Of a stretch of 64,000 nucleotides of DNA, positions 1-13,046 are shown piece by piece (position 1 is the first letter of the stretch; each line of letters starts with the position of its first letter). The notes beneath the pieces were generated by a model. That model searched no databases, was not told the DNA's origin, and saw only the letters and a program-made list of their open reading frames with translations. The stretch comes from Thiohalobacter thiocyanaticus (GTDB taxonomy: Bacteria; Pseudomonadota; Gammaproteobacteria; Thiohalobacterales; Thiohalobacteraceae). The translations under genes and the position numbers were made by a program. Location of the stretch: assembly GCF_003932505.1 (NCBI RefSeq), contig NZ_QZMU01000001.1, positions 248,001 through 312,000 of the forward strand. Reading direction: 5' to 3'.

Positions 1-1739
1 CAGTAGTCGAACTCTATGCCCTGGCCGATACGGTTGGGCCCGCCGCCGAGCACCATGATCTTCCTGCGGTCGGTCGGCTCGGCCTCGCACTCCTCCTCAT
101 AGGTGGAGTACATGTAGGCGGTGCTGGTGGCAAACTCGGCGGCACAGGTGTCCACCCGCTTGAACACCGGGCGCAGATTATGCTTGTGGCGCAGCTCGCG
201 TACCGCGGATTCCTTCACGCCGGCCAGATGGGCCAGCCGGCTGTCGGCGAAGCCCCTGCGCTTGAGCCGCCACAGGGTGTCGCGGTCGAGGGCGTCGATG
301 CCCTTGTCCTTCACCAGACCTTCCAGTTGGATGATCTCCTCGATCTGCTCCAGGAACCAGGGATCGATGGCGGTGTACTCATGCACCTCGTCCAGCGACA
401 TGCCGAAGCGGAAGGCGTCGCCCAGGTACAGGATGCGCTCCGGCCCCGGCTGCTTGAGCTCGCTGCGCAGTTTGTCCTTGGTGTCCTCGTGTGCCAGATC
501 GAGCTTCTCGCTCAGCCCGTCGATGCCGGTCTCCAGGCCGCGCAGGGCCTTCTGGAAGGACTCCTGGAAATTGCGGCCGATGGCCATGACCTCGCCCACC
601 GACTTCATCTGGGTGGTGAGATAGGCCTGGGCCTGGGGGAACTTCTCGAAGGTGAAGCGCGGGATCTTGGTCACCACATAGTCGATGGACGGTTCGAACG
701 AGGCCGGCGTGGCGCCGCCGGTGATCTCGTTCTGCAGTTCATCCAGCGTGTAGCCCACGGCCAGCTTGGCGGCGACCTTGGCGATGGGGAAGCCGGTGGC
801 CTTGGAGGCCAGCGCCGAGGAGCGCGACACGCGCGGATTCATCTCAATGATGATCATGCGGCCGTTGTCGGGGTTGATGGCGAACTGCACGTTGGAGCCG
901 CCGGTCTCCACCCCGATCTCGCGCAACACCGCCAGGGAGGCGTCACGCATGATCTGGTATTCCTTGTCGGTGAGCGTCTGCGCCGGGGCAACGGTGATGG
1001 AGTCACCGGTATGGATACCCATGGGATCCAGGTTCTCGATGGAGCAGACGATGATGCAGTTGTCCTTCTTGTCGCGCACCACCTCCATCTCGTATTCCTT
1101 CCAGCCGAGCGCGGATTCCTCGATCAGCAGCTCGTTGGTCGGGGACAGATCCAGGCCGCGTTCGCAGATCTCGATGAACTCTTCCTTGTTGTAGGCGATC
1201 CCGCCGCCGCTGCCGCCCAGGGTGAAGGAGGGCCGGATGATGGTGGGGAAGCCGATCTTCTGCTGCACCTGCATGGCCTCTTCCATGCTGTGGGCCATTT
1301 CCGAGGTCGGGAAGTCCAGGCCGATCCTGCGCATGGCCTGGCGGAAGCGGTCGCGGTCCTCGGCCTTGTCGATGGCGTCCTTGCTGGCGCCGATCATCTC
1401 CACGCCGTACTTCTCCAGGATGCCCTCGCGGTCCAGATCCAGGGCACAGTTGAGCGCAGTCTGGCCGCCCATGGTGGGCAGCAGGGCGTCGGGGCGCTCC
1501 TTGTCGATGATCTTCTCCACCGTGCGCCAGTCCACCGCCTCGATATAGGTGGCATCCGACATCTCCGGATCGGTCATGATGGTGGCCGGGTTGGAATTAA
1601 CCAGGATGACCCGGTAACCCTCCTCGCGCAGGGCCTTGCAGGCCTGGGCGCCGGAGTAGTCGAACTCGCAGGCCTGGCCGATTACGATGGGACCGGCGCC
1701 GAGAATGAGGATGCTCTGGATGTCAGTACGTTTAGGCAT
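1..1739 (-). CDS. carB: Carbamoyl-phosphate synthase large subunit (5' part; runs off the window)
   Basis: Synthesises carbamoyl phosphate from bicarbonate, ATP and the ammonia delivered by CarA, for pyrimidine and arginine synthesis. About 579 N-terminal codons are present, starting [20 protein letters not shown]. They cover the first (carboxyphosphate) ATP-grasp unit, including a glycine-rich loop (TLGGSGGG) and the [10 protein letters not shown] segment, then the oligomerisation domain. The frame is open at base 1, where the second Rossmann motif ([12 protein letters not shown]) has just begun, so roughly the C-terminal half lies outside. It follows carA with a 153-bp gap in the same direction, the usual carAB operon. 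Identity is secure. Confidence 0.97.
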   Translation of the reverse strand, partial: MPKRTDIQSILILGAGPIVIGQACEFDYSGAQACKALREEGYRVILVNSNPATIMTDPEMSDATYIEAVDWRTVEKIIDKERPDALLPTMGGQTALNCALDLDREGILEKYGVEMIGASKDAIDKAEDRDRFRQAMRRIGLDFPTSEMAHSMEEAMQVQQKIGFPTIIRPSFTLGGSGGGIAYNKEEFIEICERGLDLSPTNELLIEESALGWKEYEMEVVRDKKDNCIIVCSIENLDPMGIHTGDSITVAPAQTLTDKEYQIMRDASLAVLREIGVETGGSNVQFAINPDNGRMIIIEMNPRVSRSSALASKATGFPIAKVAAKLAVGYTLDELQNEITGGATPASFEPSIDYVVTKIPRFTFEKFPQAQAYLTTQMKSVGEVMAIGRNFQESFQKALRGLETGIDGLSEKLDLAHEDTKDKLRSELKQPGPERILYLGDAFRFGMSLDEVHEYTAIDPWFLEQIEEIIQLEGLVKDKGIDALDRDTLWRLKRRGFADSRLAHLAGVKESAVRELRHKHNLRPVFKRVDTCAAEFATSTAYMYSTYEEECEAEPTDRRKIMVLGGGPNRIGQGIEFDY

Positions 1740-1760
1740 TGGGACTCTTAAATAATTTCA

Positions 1761-1880
1761 GCCACGAAATCCACGAAACCCACAAAAATCAATGATCATC
1801 TGGTGCCAGATCAGAGCCGGTGAAAATGTTTTTCATATTCTGCACACATACATTTTCGCGGATTTCGTGGATTTCGTGGC
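1761..1880. repeat. Inverted repeat between carA and carB
   Basis: An 18-bp perfect inverted repeat: left arm 1761-1778, right arm 1863-1880, with 84 bp between. Each arm is itself a tandem CCACGAAAY-type motif. A related copy of one arm lies at 62217-62240. It sits in the carA-carB spacer, so the transcript could form a long hairpin there. A dispersed repeat is the likeliest origin; any effect on carB expression is inference. Confidence 0.7.
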
Positions 1881-1892
1881 CATTATGGGGTT

Positions 1893-3026
1893 TCAGGACT
1901 TACCCGCTTCAATCAGATCGATGAAACGGTCAAACAGCGGCGCGACGTCGTGCGGCCCCGGACTGGCCTCCGGATGCCCCTGGAAGCTGAAGGCCGGCTT
2001 GTCGGTACGTTCGATCCCCTGCAGGCTGCCGTCGAACAGCGACCGGTGGGTCGCCTTGAGCGTATCCGGCAGATTCTGGTCGTCGACCGCGAAGCCGTGG
2101 TTCTGGCTGCTGATCATGACGACACCTGATTCCAGATCCTGCACCGGGTGGTTGGCGCCGTGATGGCCGAATTTCATCTTGGTGGTCTTCGCCCCGCTGG
2201 CCAGTGCCAGCAGCTGGTGGCCGAGGCAGATGCCGAACAGAGGCACCTTGGCGTCGAGCAGTTCGCGGATGGCGTCAATGGCGTAATCACAGGGCTCGGG
2301 ATCACCGGGGCCGTTGGACAGGAACACCCCGTCGGGGTTGAGCGCCATCACTTCGGACGCCGGGGTCTGCGCCGGCACCACCGTCAGGCGGCAGCCGCGG
2401 TCGGCCAGCATGCGCAGGATGTTGCGCTTGACCCCGAAATCGTAGGCCACCACGTGATGCGGCAGATCCGCGGCCGGCGCCGGCAGACCGTCCTCCAGGC
2501 TCCAGGTGCCCTGGGCCCATTCGTAACGATCGGCGGTGGTGACCTCGCGGGCCAGGTCCATGCCCTTGAGACCCGGAAAGCCCTTCGCGGCCTCCAGGGC
2601 AGCAGCCTCGTCGAGCTGATCCCCGGCCATGATGCAGCCGTTCTGGGCGCCCTTCTCGCGCAGGATACGGGTCAGTCGGCGGGTGTCGATGTCGGCGATG
2701 CCGACCACGCCGCTCTCAAGCAGATAGTCGCCGAGCGAGCGCTGGGCGCGCCAGTTGCTATAGCGGGTGGGCAGGTCGCGCACCACCAGGCCGGCACTCT
2801 GGATACGGGCGGATTCCTCGTCTTCGTCGTTGATCCCGGTGTTGCCGATATGGGGATAGGTCAGGGTGACGATCTGGCGGGAATAGGAGGGATCGGTCAG
2901 GATTTCCTGATAGCCGGTCATGGCGGTGTTGAAAACCACCTCGCCCACGGTCTGGCCGTCGGCGCCAATGGATTCGCCCCGGAAGACACTGCCGTCTTCG
3001 AGAACCAGTATGGCGGGTTTCCTCAA
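1893..3026 (-). CDS. carA: Carbamoyl-phosphate synthase small (glutaminase) subunit
   Basis: Hydrolyses glutamine and channels ammonia to CarB. The class I amidotransferase domain is visible: nucleophile Cys in [12 protein letters not shown] and the His/Glu pair in [14 protein letters not shown] place the start at a TTG codon (bases 3026-3024). A GGAGG lies just upstream at the proper distance, and the protein then begins M(L)[11 protein letters not shown] as family members do; E. coli carA also starts with UUG. This gives 377 residues against 382 in E. coli. An ATG-type start further upstream would add residues unlike the family. First gene of carAB. Confidence 0.95.
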   Translation of the reverse strand: MRKPAILVLEDGSVFRGESIGADGQTVGEVVFNTAMTGYQEILTDPSYSRQIVTLTYPHIGNTGINDEDEESARIQSAGLVVRDLPTRYSNWRAQRSLGDYLLESGVVGIADIDTRRLTRILREKGAQNGCIMAGDQLDEAAALEAAKGFPGLKGMDLAREVTTADRYEWAQGTWSLEDGLPAPAADLPHHVVAYDFGVKRNILRMLADRGCRLTVVPAQTPASEVMALNPDGVFLSNGPGDPEPCDYAIDAIRELLDAKVPLFGICLGHQLLALASGAKTTKMKFGHHGANHPVQDLESGVVMISSQNHGFAVDDQNLPDTLKATHRSLFDGSLQGIERTDKPAFSFQGHPEASPGPHDVAPLFDRFIDLIEAGKS

Positions 3027-3227
3027 GGAAGCCTCCGTTCCTGTGGCTTGGATATGGAAAGCGGGAGCACTCCCAGAGCCTCCCGCTGGCAATCATTTCG
3101 TCTTGCAGTCACCGGACCAGAACAGCCGGCTGGAATTGAGACAACATTTTAGCCGATGCCCTCTCAACTGTCTAATCGAGTAAGGTTATTTCCCGCCCCC
3201 GGTTTGGCGCCAGGACAGTGGCGGGAT

Positions 3228-3291
3228 CAACGCAAAGAACGCAGAGGCGCAGAGACGCAAAGGCATTGAAATCAAAAACACTCTGCGTTTC
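3228..3291. repeat. ACGCAAAG/CGCAGAG-type dispersed repeat
   Basis: Short alternating CGCAAAG and CGCAGAG units (3228-3264) face a complementary CTCTGCGTTTC (3281-3291), giving a small imperfect inverted repeat in the carA-dapB gap. Such units are common intergenic repeats in proteobacteria. No gene is visible in this gap. Confidence 0.5.
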
Positions 3292-3307
3292 CGTCACTGA
3301 ACGGAGC

Positions 3308-4138
<831 letters not shown>

Positions 4139-4175
4139 TTATTGCGATGCCCAGACCCGAAGGGTTTCTTTGGGA

Positions 4176-4253
4176 GAGGCGAAGCAATCTCGTGAACTTT
4201 CCGCGGCGGTTGATTGCGGAGATTGCTTCGTCACTGCGTTCCTCGCAATGACG
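4176..4253. repeat. GTCATTGCGAGGAACG-family palindromic repeat
   Basis: The right arm (about 4221-4253) reads, on the minus strand, CGTCATTGCGAGGAACG followed by GTGACGAAGCAATCT. The left arm at 4176-4192 carries the complementary GCGAAGCAATCTCG. Other copies lie at 10467-10554 and 13602-13682. It is a short intergenic repeat with hairpin potential and no coding content. Confidence 0.75.
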
Positions 4254-4272
4254 AGGATGGGCTTTCTGAGGC

Positions 4273-5424
4273 TTACAATTTTATCCCTTCGAAAAATTTC
4301 TTGACCCCGTCCAGCCAGGAATGCGACTGGGGGTTGTGGTGACTGCCGCCCTTCTCGTCCATGGTGGACTCGAAATCGCGCAGCATCTGCTTCTGCTTCT
4401 CGTTGAGATTGACCGGCGTCTCGACCATCACCCGGCACAGCAGATCGCCGACAGGGCCGCCGCGCACCGGCTTCACACCCTTGCCGCGCAGCCGGAACAG
4501 CTTGCCGGACTGGGTCTCGGCCGGAATCTTGAGCTTGACCTTCCCTTCCAGGGTCGGCACTTCCAGCTCGCCGCCCAGGGCGGCGGCCACGAAGGGAATG
4601 GGCACCTCGCAGAACAGGTTGTTGTCGTCACGAGTGAAGATGGGGTGTTCCTTGACCCGGATCTGCACGTACAGATCCCCGGGCGGGCCGCCGTTCTCGC
4701 CGGCCTCACCCTCCCCGGCAAGCCGGATGCGGTCGCCGGTGTCCACGCCCGGCGGCACCTTGACCGACAGGGTCTTGTTCTCCTGCACCCGGCCGTGCCC
4801 CTGGCAGGCGGCACAGGGATCGGAGACGATGGAACCGCTGCCATGGCAGCGCGGACAGGTCTGCTGCACCGAGAAAAAGCCCTGCTGCATACGCACCTGG
4901 CCGACGCCGCCGCAGGTGGTGCAGGTCTCGGGTTTGCTGCCCGGCTTGGCGCCGTTGCCGCCGCAGACCGTGCAGCTGACCATGGTCGGGACCCGGATCT
5001 TGACCGTGGTGCCGGCCACGGCCTCCTCCAGGCTGAGATCCAGATTGTAGCGCAGGTCGGCACCGCGGTAGACGCGCTGCCCGCCCGGACCGCGGCCGGC
5101 CCCGGCGCCGAAGATATCGCCGAACACGTCGCCGAAGATGTCGGAGAAGGAGGCACCGCCCCCGCCGAAGCCGCCGCCCGGGCCGCCACCCATGCTGGGA
5201 TCGACGCCGGCATGGCCGAACTGGTCATAGGCGGCCCGCTTGCGCGCATCGCTCAGAACCTCGTAGGCCTCCTTGACCTCCTTGAAGCGGTTCAGCGCCT
5301 CCTCGTCATCGGGATTGCGGTCGGGATGATACTTCTGAGCCATGCGCCGGTAGGCCTTCTTGATATCGGCCTCGCTGGCGTTCTTCTGCACGCCCAGAAT
5401 TTCGTAGAAATCTTGTTTTGCCAT
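4273..5424 (-). CDS. dnaJ: Chaperone protein DnaJ (Hsp40)
   Basis: Co-chaperone that delivers unfolded clients to DnaK and stimulates its ATPase. It has 383 residues. The J domain is N-terminal with the HPD tripeptide at 33-35. A Gly/Phe-rich linker follows (about 75-115). The zinc domain has four CxxCxGxG modules ([32 protein letters not shown]). The C-terminal substrate-binding domains end FFEGIKL. It lies downstream of dnaK; a 123-bp spacer with an inverted repeat separates them. Confidence 0.98.
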   Translation of the reverse strand: MAKQDFYEILGVQKNASEADIKKAYRRMAQKYHPDRNPDDEEALNRFKEVKEAYEVLSDARKRAAYDQFGHAGVDPSMGGGPGGGFGGGGASFSDIFGDVFGDIFGAGAGRGPGGQRVYRGADLRYNLDLSLEEAVAGTTVKIRVPTMVSCTVCGGNGAKPGSKPETCTTCGGVGQVRMQQGFFSVQQTCPRCHGSGSIVSDPCAACQGHGRVQENKTLSVKVPPGVDTGDRIRLAGEGEAGENGGPPGDLYVQIRVKEHPIFTRDDNNLFCEVPIPFVAAALGGELEVPTLEGKVKLKIPAETQSGKLFRLRGKGVKPVRGGPVGDLLCRVMVETPVNLNEKQKQMLRDFESTMDEKGGSHHNPQSHSWLDGVKKFFEGIKL

Positions 5425-5436
5425 GAGTCGGGTATA

Positions 5437-5539
5437 TCAGGGTTCAGGTTTCAGGGGTCAGCATTCAGGGCCAGGTACGATACACGCGCCAAGGGCCAGA
5501 GATGTTCATCCCTGGCCCCTGACACCTGACCCCTGATCA
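5437..5539. repeat. Imperfect inverted repeat in the dnaK-dnaJ spacer
   Basis: The left arm (5437-5473, TCAGGGGTCAG-type units) is largely complementary to the right arm (5511-5539). An inner GGGCCAG/CTGGCCC pair lies at about 5493-5518. The whole spacer can fold into one long hairpin in the dnaK-dnaJ mRNA. Its role is unknown. Confidence 0.55.
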
Positions 5540-5547
5540 CTGGGGAA

Positions 5548-7488
<1,941 letters not shown>

Positions 7489-7574
7489 AGCTGTTCTCCA
7501 AATGGATCTGTCAGTGTTCCCTGATTGCTCAGTATCTGTGTCTGCCCCACTAGATGTGGGCGTTTGTCGCCTTT

Positions 7575-8183
7575 TCAAGCATGTTCATCGATTTGGGGCG
7601 AATCCGAGGCCGGTGCCCGGGATACCATCACCATGGCCGGGCGGATCAACCGGTCGTTGAGGGTGTAGCCCTTCTGGATGACGGTGACCACGGTGTTGGG
7701 CTCGACGTCGCTGCGCTCCTGCATGGACATGGCCTCGTGGTACTCGGGATTGAACTTCTCGCCCTCGGGATTGACCTCCTGGATGCCGAATCGGGCCATG
7801 GCATCGGCCAGCATCTTCAGGGTCAGCTCGGAGCCTTCCCTGAGCTTGACCGGGTCGATCTCCGTGTCCTCGCCGGCCGCGGCAATGCCCATTTCCAGGC
7901 TGTCCTTCACCGGCAGCAGGTCGTTGGCGAACTTCTCCAGGGCGAACTTGTGGGCGTTGGCCACGTCGCGCTCGGCGCGCTTGCGCAGGTTGTCCAGTTC
8001 GGCCTGCAGGCGCACGCACTGATTCCAGTGCTCGTCGGCCTTGCTGCGGGCATCCTCCAGCAGGGCCTGGATTTCGTCCGGGCCGGTCTCGGAACCGGCC
8101 TGCGCCTCGGGGGCGGCGTCCTCGGTGTGCTCGGGGGCATCTCCGGTGTCGGGCGAGGTCGTCACCTTCTCCTTATCGGACAT
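7575..8183 (-). CDS. grpE: Nucleotide exchange factor GrpE
   Basis: Dimeric exchange factor that releases ADP from DnaK. It has 202 residues from the ATG at 8183, which has GGAGA 8 bases upstream. An acidic low-complexity N-terminus is followed by a long coiled-coil helix (about 45-100). The C-terminal beta domain carries the family pattern [15 protein letters not shown] and ends with a VRPAMVMV-like strand (here [12 protein letters not shown]). It lies between hrcA and dnaK; the 110-bp upstream gap probably holds a promoter, but I could not assign boxes confidently. Confidence 0.96.
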   Translation of the reverse strand: MSDKEKVTTSPDTGDAPEHTEDAAPEAQAGSETGPDEIQALLEDARSKADEHWNQCVRLQAELDNLRKRAERDVANAHKFALEKFANDLLPVKDSLEMGIAAAGEDTEIDPVKLREGSELTLKMLADAMARFGIQEVNPEGEKFNPEYHEAMSMQERSDVEPNTVVTVIQKGYTLNDRLIRPAMVMVSRAPASDSPQIDEHA

Positions 8184-8293
8184 GAATCTTCTCCATATGT
8201 CAGATGGTTGCAATATATTTAAGCCATTTTACTTTAACTGAAAGCCGGCCGACAGCCGCCCGGGCCGTCCCGAAACTGTCGCAGATATGGGGA

Positions 8294-9352
8294 TCAGTTC
8301 TTGGAATTCAAGGCCGCCCCGAGCAGCCGGGCGGTGGCATCGACGATGGGGATGATGCGGTCGTAGGCCATGCGGGTGGGGCCGATCACCCCCAGCACGC
8401 CGATGACCTCACCCTCGACCGAATAGGGGGCGGTGACCAGGCTGCACTCGTCCAGCACCTGGTAGCCGGATTCCTCGCCGATGAACAGCTGCACCCCGTT
8501 GGCGCAGATGCACTGGTCGAGCAGGTGCAGGATATCGCGCTTGCGGTTGAAGGCCTCGAACAGCTCGCGCAGCTTCTCCACGTCGGACAGTTCGCGGAAC
8601 TGCATCAGGTTGGTCTGGCCGGCCAGCACATAGTCCTCGTCATCGCCCTCCTCCTCGGTGAAGACCTTCTCGGCCACCGACACCACGGAGAGCATGAGCT
8701 CGTTCATATCCTGACGGGTCTGCTGCATCTCCTCGATCAGATGAGAGCGCACCGCGTGGATGTCCCTGCCGGCGAAATGGGCATTGAGGAAATTGGCGAT
8801 GGTCTCCAGCTCCGAGGCGCTGAAGGTGCGGTCGGTCTGGATGATGCGGTTCTGAACCTCTTTCTCATTGATCACCAGGATCACCAGGATGCGGTTCTGC
8901 GACAACGGCAGGAAATCGATCCGGCGCAGTGCGACATGCTCATGCCGCGGCAGGGTGACCACCCCGGCCATGCGGGTGATGTCCGAAAGCAGGTTGGAGG
9001 CGGACTCGATCAGGCGGCTGGAATCGGCCTCCTCGGCCAACAGTTCCTGCCGCAGTTGCTCGACCTGCAGGGTATCCAGGGGCTGGATCTGGAGCAGGCT
9101 GTCGACGAACAGCCGGTAGCCCTGGGCGGTCGGGATGCGGCCGGCGGAGGTGTGGGGTGCGGCGACGAAACCCATCTCCTCCAGGTCGGACATGACGTTG
9201 CGCACCGTGGCCGGGCTCAGGTCCAGGCGCGAATCGCGCGCCAGGGTGCGCGAACCGACCGGTTCGCCCTCGCGGATATAACGGTCGATCAGCACCCGCA
9301 GCAGGTGCTGGGCCCGTTCATTCATCAGTGGGGAGGGAGGTTGCCTGCTCAT
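8294..9352 (-). CDS. hrcA: Heat-inducible transcription repressor HrcA
   Basis: Repressor of class I heat-shock genes that binds CIRCE and responds to chaperone supply. It has 352 residues. The N-terminal winged helix includes EPVGSRTLARDSRLDLSPAT and the invariant RNVMSDLEEMGF..PHTSAGRIPT block. The GAF-like core and C-terminus (VIGPTRMAYDRIIPIVD) are also present. Start at 9352 is the most upstream family-like ATG; no strong ribosome site is visible. A perfect CIRCE lies 35 bp upstream, so it should repress itself and the genes behind it. Confidence 0.96.
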   Translation of the reverse strand: MSRQPPSPLMNERAQHLLRVLIDRYIREGEPVGSRTLARDSRLDLSPATVRNVMSDLEEMGFVAAPHTSAGRIPTAQGYRLFVDSLLQIQPLDTLQVEQLRQELLAEEADSSRLIESASNLLSDITRMAGVVTLPRHEHVALRRIDFLPLSQNRILVILVINEKEVQNRIIQTDRTFSASELETIANFLNAHFAGRDIHAVRSHLIEEMQQTRQDMNELMLSVVSVAEKVFTEEEGDDEDYVLAGQTNLMQFRELSDVEKLRELFEAFNRKRDILHLLDQCICANGVQLFIGEESGYQVLDECSLVTAPYSVEGEVIGVLGVIGPTRMAYDRIIPIVDATARLLGAALNSKN

Positions 9353-9387
9353 GTGTGACTACGGCATGGTTGCGATTGGATTCGATC

Positions 9388-9414
9388 TTAGCACTCAATC
9401 AAATGGAGTGCTAA
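9388..9414. promoter_or_regulatory. CIRCE operator (HrcA binding site)
   Basis: Perfect match to the 27-bp consensus: TTAGCACTC at 9388-9396, a 9-bp spacer, GAGTGCTAA at 9406-9414. It lies between the putative hrcA promoter and the hrcA start, the classic repressor position. Confidence 0.98.
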
Positions 9415-9423
9415 GGCATTGAC

Positions 9424-9453
9424 AGGCTAGCAACCCGCCCACCCGGCGGTCAA
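9424..9453 (-). promoter_or_regulatory. Putative sigma70 promoter of hrcA
   Basis: On the minus strand, TTGACC (9453-9448) is followed after 18 bp by TAGCCT (9429-9424). Transcription would begin at about the CIRCE element, fitting repression by HrcA. Box quality is moderate. Confidence 0.5.
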
Positions 9454-9560
9454 GCGGAAGCAGCGAAGAAAATTTCAATATGATTAGTGTGTTGGCGCAG
9501 GCTGCCATTGCCGCTGGCAGCACCCTCGTGCTACTGTCGCCTGCATTCAGGGGAGAAGAA

Positions 9561-10436
9561 ATGCATAACGAATTCACCCGTATCGGTCTGATCAGCAAAA
9601 CCGGCGACCCGCGGGTGCGCGACACCCTGCACCGGCTGATCGACTATCTGCGTGGACGCGAGGTGGAGATCCTGCTGGAAGCGGACATGCGCAGTCGCAT
9701 CGACACCGCCGGCCTGCCCCTGCTGGAGCGCCAGGCGCTGGCCGAGGCCTGTGACCTGGCCATCGTGGTCGGCGGCGACGGCACCCTGCTCAACGCCGCC
9801 CGGGTGCTGGCGCCGGCCGGTGTCGCTCTGATCGGCATCAATCTGGGCCGGCTGGGGTTTCTCACCGACGTGCTGCCCGAGGGCATGACCGATCAGCTGG
9901 ACCGGATACTTGGAGGCGACTACCGGGAGGAATCGCGCACCCTGCTGCATGCCAGCGTACTGCGCGACGGCCGGGTGGTGGACGAGAGCAACGCACTCAA
10001 TGATGTGGTCGTGCACAAGTGGGACATCGCCCGGATGATCGAGCTGGAGGTCCACATCGACGGCAACCTGCTCAGCACCCAGCGCGCCGACGGCCTGATC
10101 GTCTGCACCCCGACCGGTTCGACCGCCTACGCCCTGTCCGGTGGCGGTCCCATCCTGCATCCCCGGCTGGACGCCATCGGCCTGGTGCCGATCTGCCCGC
10201 ACAGTCTCAACAACCGCCCCATCGTGATCGACGACGCCGCGGTCATCGACATCGCCCTGCGGGACGCCGCCACCAAGGCCCAGGTGACCAGTGACGGCCA
10301 GGTCAACTTCACCCTGATGCCCGGCGACCGGGTTCGGGTATGCCGGCATGAACACCGGCTGCGCCTGATCCATCCGCCGGAGTATGATTACTTCGGCATC
10401 CTGCAGCGCAAATTCGGCTGGGGGGTGCATTCGTGA
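9561..10436 (+). CDS. nadK: NAD kinase
   Basis: Phosphorylates NAD+ to NADP+. It has 291 residues from ATG 9561, which has GGGAG at 9551-9555. E. coli NadK has 292. The diacylglycerol-kinase-like nucleotide motif GGDGTLLNAAR is at residues 71-81, and the second conserved block is TPTGSTAYALSGGGPILHP. An upstream in-frame extension to 9480 lacks a ribosome site. It diverges from hrcA and is followed by recN, as in many gammaproteobacteria. Confidence 0.97.
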   Translation: MHNEFTRIGLISKTGDPRVRDTLHRLIDYLRGREVEILLEADMRSRIDTAGLPLLERQALAEACDLAIVVGGDGTLLNAARVLAPAGVALIGINLGRLGFLTDVLPEGMTDQLDRILGGDYREESRTLLHASVLRDGRVVDESNALNDVVVHKWDIARMIELEVHIDGNLLSTQRADGLIVCTPTGSTAYALSGGGPILHPRLDAIGLVPICPHSLNNRPIVIDDAAVIDIALRDAATKAQVTSDGQVNFTLMPGDRVRVCRHEHRLRLIHPPEYDYFGILQRKFGWGVHS

Positions 10437-10466
10437 CTGTGCGTACAACCATATATTCCAGAGATT

Positions 10467-10554
10467 ACGTCATTGCGAGGAACGAAGTGACGAAGCAATC
10501 TCCAAACGACGTAGCCAGCCCTGCGAGGTTGCCGCGCTGCGCTCGCAATGACGT
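10467..10554. repeat. GTCATTGCGAGGAACG-family palindromic repeat
   Basis: Left arm ACGTCATTGCGAGGAACGAA begins at 10467 and runs on through a GTGACGAAGCAATCT-like stretch. The right arm ends GCTCGCAATGACGT at 10554. It fills the nadK-recN gap. Same family as the copies at 4176 and 13602. Confidence 0.8.
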
Positions 10555-10580
10555 GGGCTGATCGCTACCTTCTGCCGCTC

Positions 10581-12308
10581 ATGCTCACCCACATCCACAT
10601 CCGTGACTTCGTCATCGTCGACGAACTGGAACTGGACTTCCGGGCCGGGATGACCGCCCTGACCGGCGAGACCGGCGCCGGCAAGTCCATCCTGGTCGAT
10701 GCCCTCGGCCTGGCGCTGGGCGACCGCGCCGACACCGGCGTGATCCGCCATGGCTGCGATCGGGCCGAGGTCGCGGTGCTGTTTGACCTCGGCGGCCTGC
10801 CCGAGCTCGAACAGGTACTGGGGGCAATGGATCTCGCCGCCGGCGGCGAATGCCAACTGCGCCGGGTGATCCTGCGCGAGGGCCGTTCACGCGCCTACAT
10901 CAACGGCAGTCCGGTGCCGGTGCAGCAGCTGAAGCAGATCGGCGACCGCCTGGTCGACATCCACGGCCAGCACGAGCACCAGTCGTTGATGCAGCGCGAC
11001 ACCCAGCGCGCGCTGCTGGACAGCTACGCCGGACACACCGATGCGGTCACGCAACTGGCCGCCGCCTACCGCCAGTGGCGCGAGCGCAGGCAGGCCCTGG
11101 ATGAACTGACCGAGGCGGCCCGTCAGCGCGACGACCGCCTGGACCTGCTGCGATTCCATCTCGAGGAACTGGAACAGCTGGACCTGGCACCCGGTGAATG
11201 GGACGGGATCGAGGCAGAACACCGGCGCCTGGCCCATGCCGGCGACCTGATCGAGCGCTGCAACCAGACCCTGGGCTGGCTCTACGATGACGAAGTCAGC
11301 GCCGACGGCCTGCTCAGCCAGGGCCTGGATGCCCTGGAACGCTTCGGCGATATCGATGCCAGCCTGAAAGGCGTCCTGGAACTGCTGGGCACCGCCCAGG
11401 TTCAGACGCGCGAGGCCGCCGACGAGCTGCGCCGTTATCTGGACCGGCTGGAACTGGACCCCGAACGCCTGCAATTCCTGGAAGGCCGCATCGCTGCGGT
11501 GCAGCAGCTGGCGCGCAAGCACCGGGTCGGCCCGGCCGAGCTGCCGCAGCTGCTGGAAGACACCCGCGCCGAGCTCGCCCGGCTGGAACAGGCCGATCAG
11601 AATCGCGAGGCGCTGAACCGGGAAATCACGGAGCTGGAGCAGGCCTGGCGCGGGCAGGCCCTGGCCGTACGCAAGCGCCGCCGCCAGGCGGCGGCCGATC
11701 TGGGCCGGGCCATCACAGACGCCATGCAGGAACTGGGCATGCCCGGCGGGCGCTTCGAGGTGCAGGTGGCAGCGCTCGAGGACGAGACCCCGACCCGCCA
11801 CGGCCTGGACCGGATCGAGTTCCGGGTCGGCGCCAACCCGGGCCAGCCGCCGCAGGCGCTCACGAAGGTCGCCTCGGGCGGCGAGCTGTCACGCATCAGC
11901 CTGGCCATCCAGGTCGTGGCCAGGGATGCCGGCACCACCCCGACCCTGGTATTCGACGAGGTCGACAGCGGCATCGGCGGCGCCATCGCCGAGGTGGTGG
12001 GCCGCCAGTTACGCGTCTGGGCAGCCGCAGCCAGGTGCTTGGCCTTTTCGTGACCCCACCTGTGCCGCAGGTCGCCGCCGCGCCATGCCCATCACACACC
12101 AGGTTAACAGCTCACCGGCGAGGACAAGCACAAAACCGCCCGCAGCTTATCCCGTGCGCCTCAACGAGCAGGAACGCACTGACGAGGTCTCCTCGCCAGC
12201 AATTCTGGGCCGGCGTGGAGATTCACCGATTCCACGCGCAGGGCCTCCGGAGAGATGATTCAGCAAGCGCCCCATGGCGAAGGTGAAGAAAAGAAGGTGA
12301 AGAAATAA
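10581..12308 (+). pseudogene. recN: DNA repair protein RecN, 3' end frameshifted
   Basis: SMC-like ATPase that acts in double-strand break repair. From ATG 10581 the frame gives MLTHIHIRDFVIVDELELDF, Walker A GETGAGKS (29-36), a long coiled coil and Walker B LVFDEVDSGIGG. After about 12010 the frame is lost and stops at 12053. The rest of the protein can still be read across frames: QVL..PQVAA, LTGEDK, ERTDEV, VEI.TDSTR and EMIQQA. The frame then reaches TAA at 12306-12308. Restoring these indels gives a protein near normal length. Several neighbours are broken in the same way, so sequence error is more likely than inactivation. Confidence 0.85.
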
Positions 12309-12371
12309 AAACTCACATCGGAAGAATGAGTATGTGCAATGGTGGGTCGTTCAACCGGTCTTTTGGCATAT

Positions 12372-12457
12372 CCCGTCATTCCGGCGCAGGCCGGAATCCA
12401 GTGACACTGTCTGGCGGGTTCATGGAATCCTGGATCCCGGCCTACGCCGGTGACGAT
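12372..12457. repeat. GTCATTCCGGCGCAGGCC-family palindromic repeat
   Basis: Left arm CCCGTCATTCCGGCGCAGGC starts at 12372 and continues GGAATCCAG. The right arm (12429-12457) starts CTGGATCCCGGCCTACGCCG. Related elements lie at 44568-44645 and 61461-61533. It separates the recN and fur 3' ends. Confidence 0.8.
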
Positions 12458-12527
12458 GCAGCACAACGTGGTAGGCCGGGATAAGCACAGCGTTCCCCCC
12501 AGCAAAATTCTTTGTGATGCCGAAGAA

Positions 12528-12961
12528 TCAACCTTCCTTGCGACAACTTCCTCCCCGCACACCCCGATAGAATATACAGCTTGATCGGTCATCTCGTAGC
12601 CCGCCTTGTCGGCGAGCCTGCTTCTGTTTGGCGTTTTCCTCGATCCCTCGTCTACAACTCGTCCCACCCCGGGCCGCATTTGACGCACGGATGTGTTGGT
12701 GATCGCCCTGTGAGAGCGTCGACACCGAAAACCGAATGCCCGCCCTCGAAATGGGGCCGGCGGGACCAGAACCCTCGGTCTCGAACGGGTCAGCACCCGG
12801 TAGACCGTGGCCAGGCCGATGTCTTCGCCGGCTTCCAGCAGGGCCTTGTACACGTCCTCGGCACTGAGGTGGCGCTGTTCGTTCTGCTCCAGGATTTCGA
12901 GGATCTTCATCCTGGGCAGGGGGGACCTCAAGCCGACTTTTCTCAGATCCTGTGATTCCAC
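12528..12961 (-). pseudogene. fur: Ferric uptake regulator Fur, multiply frameshifted
   Basis: Iron-responsive repressor. A GTG start at 12961 gives MESQDLRKVGL, then LPRMKILEILEQNEQRHLSA, VYKALLEAGEDIGLATVYRV, all Fur winged-helix sequence. Beyond about 12790 frames switch several times. Recognisable pieces are FE.EG, QGDH.QHI, VDEGIE, KQKQ, ADKAGYEMTD and a final VCGECRKEG that ends at the TGA 12530-12528. The zinc and dimerisation residues can be followed only by changing frame. Fur is rarely dispensable, and the adjacent genes show the same damage, so I treat this as an intact gene in poor sequence. Confidence 0.85.
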
Positions 12962-13046
12962 CTGCCTGCCCCCTCCCGTTCGTGAATCGACGCCGCAATT
13001 GGGTTATCATGCCGCGCATATTCCGGCGTCGCTGATTCGAATACAT

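Noticed and set aside
180..1751. 523-codon open frame on the plus strand
   Set aside because: It lies wholly opposite carB, whose frame matches the family over its full length. The plus-strand product is His/Gly/Leu/Asp-rich with no motif; a GC-rich antisense shadow.
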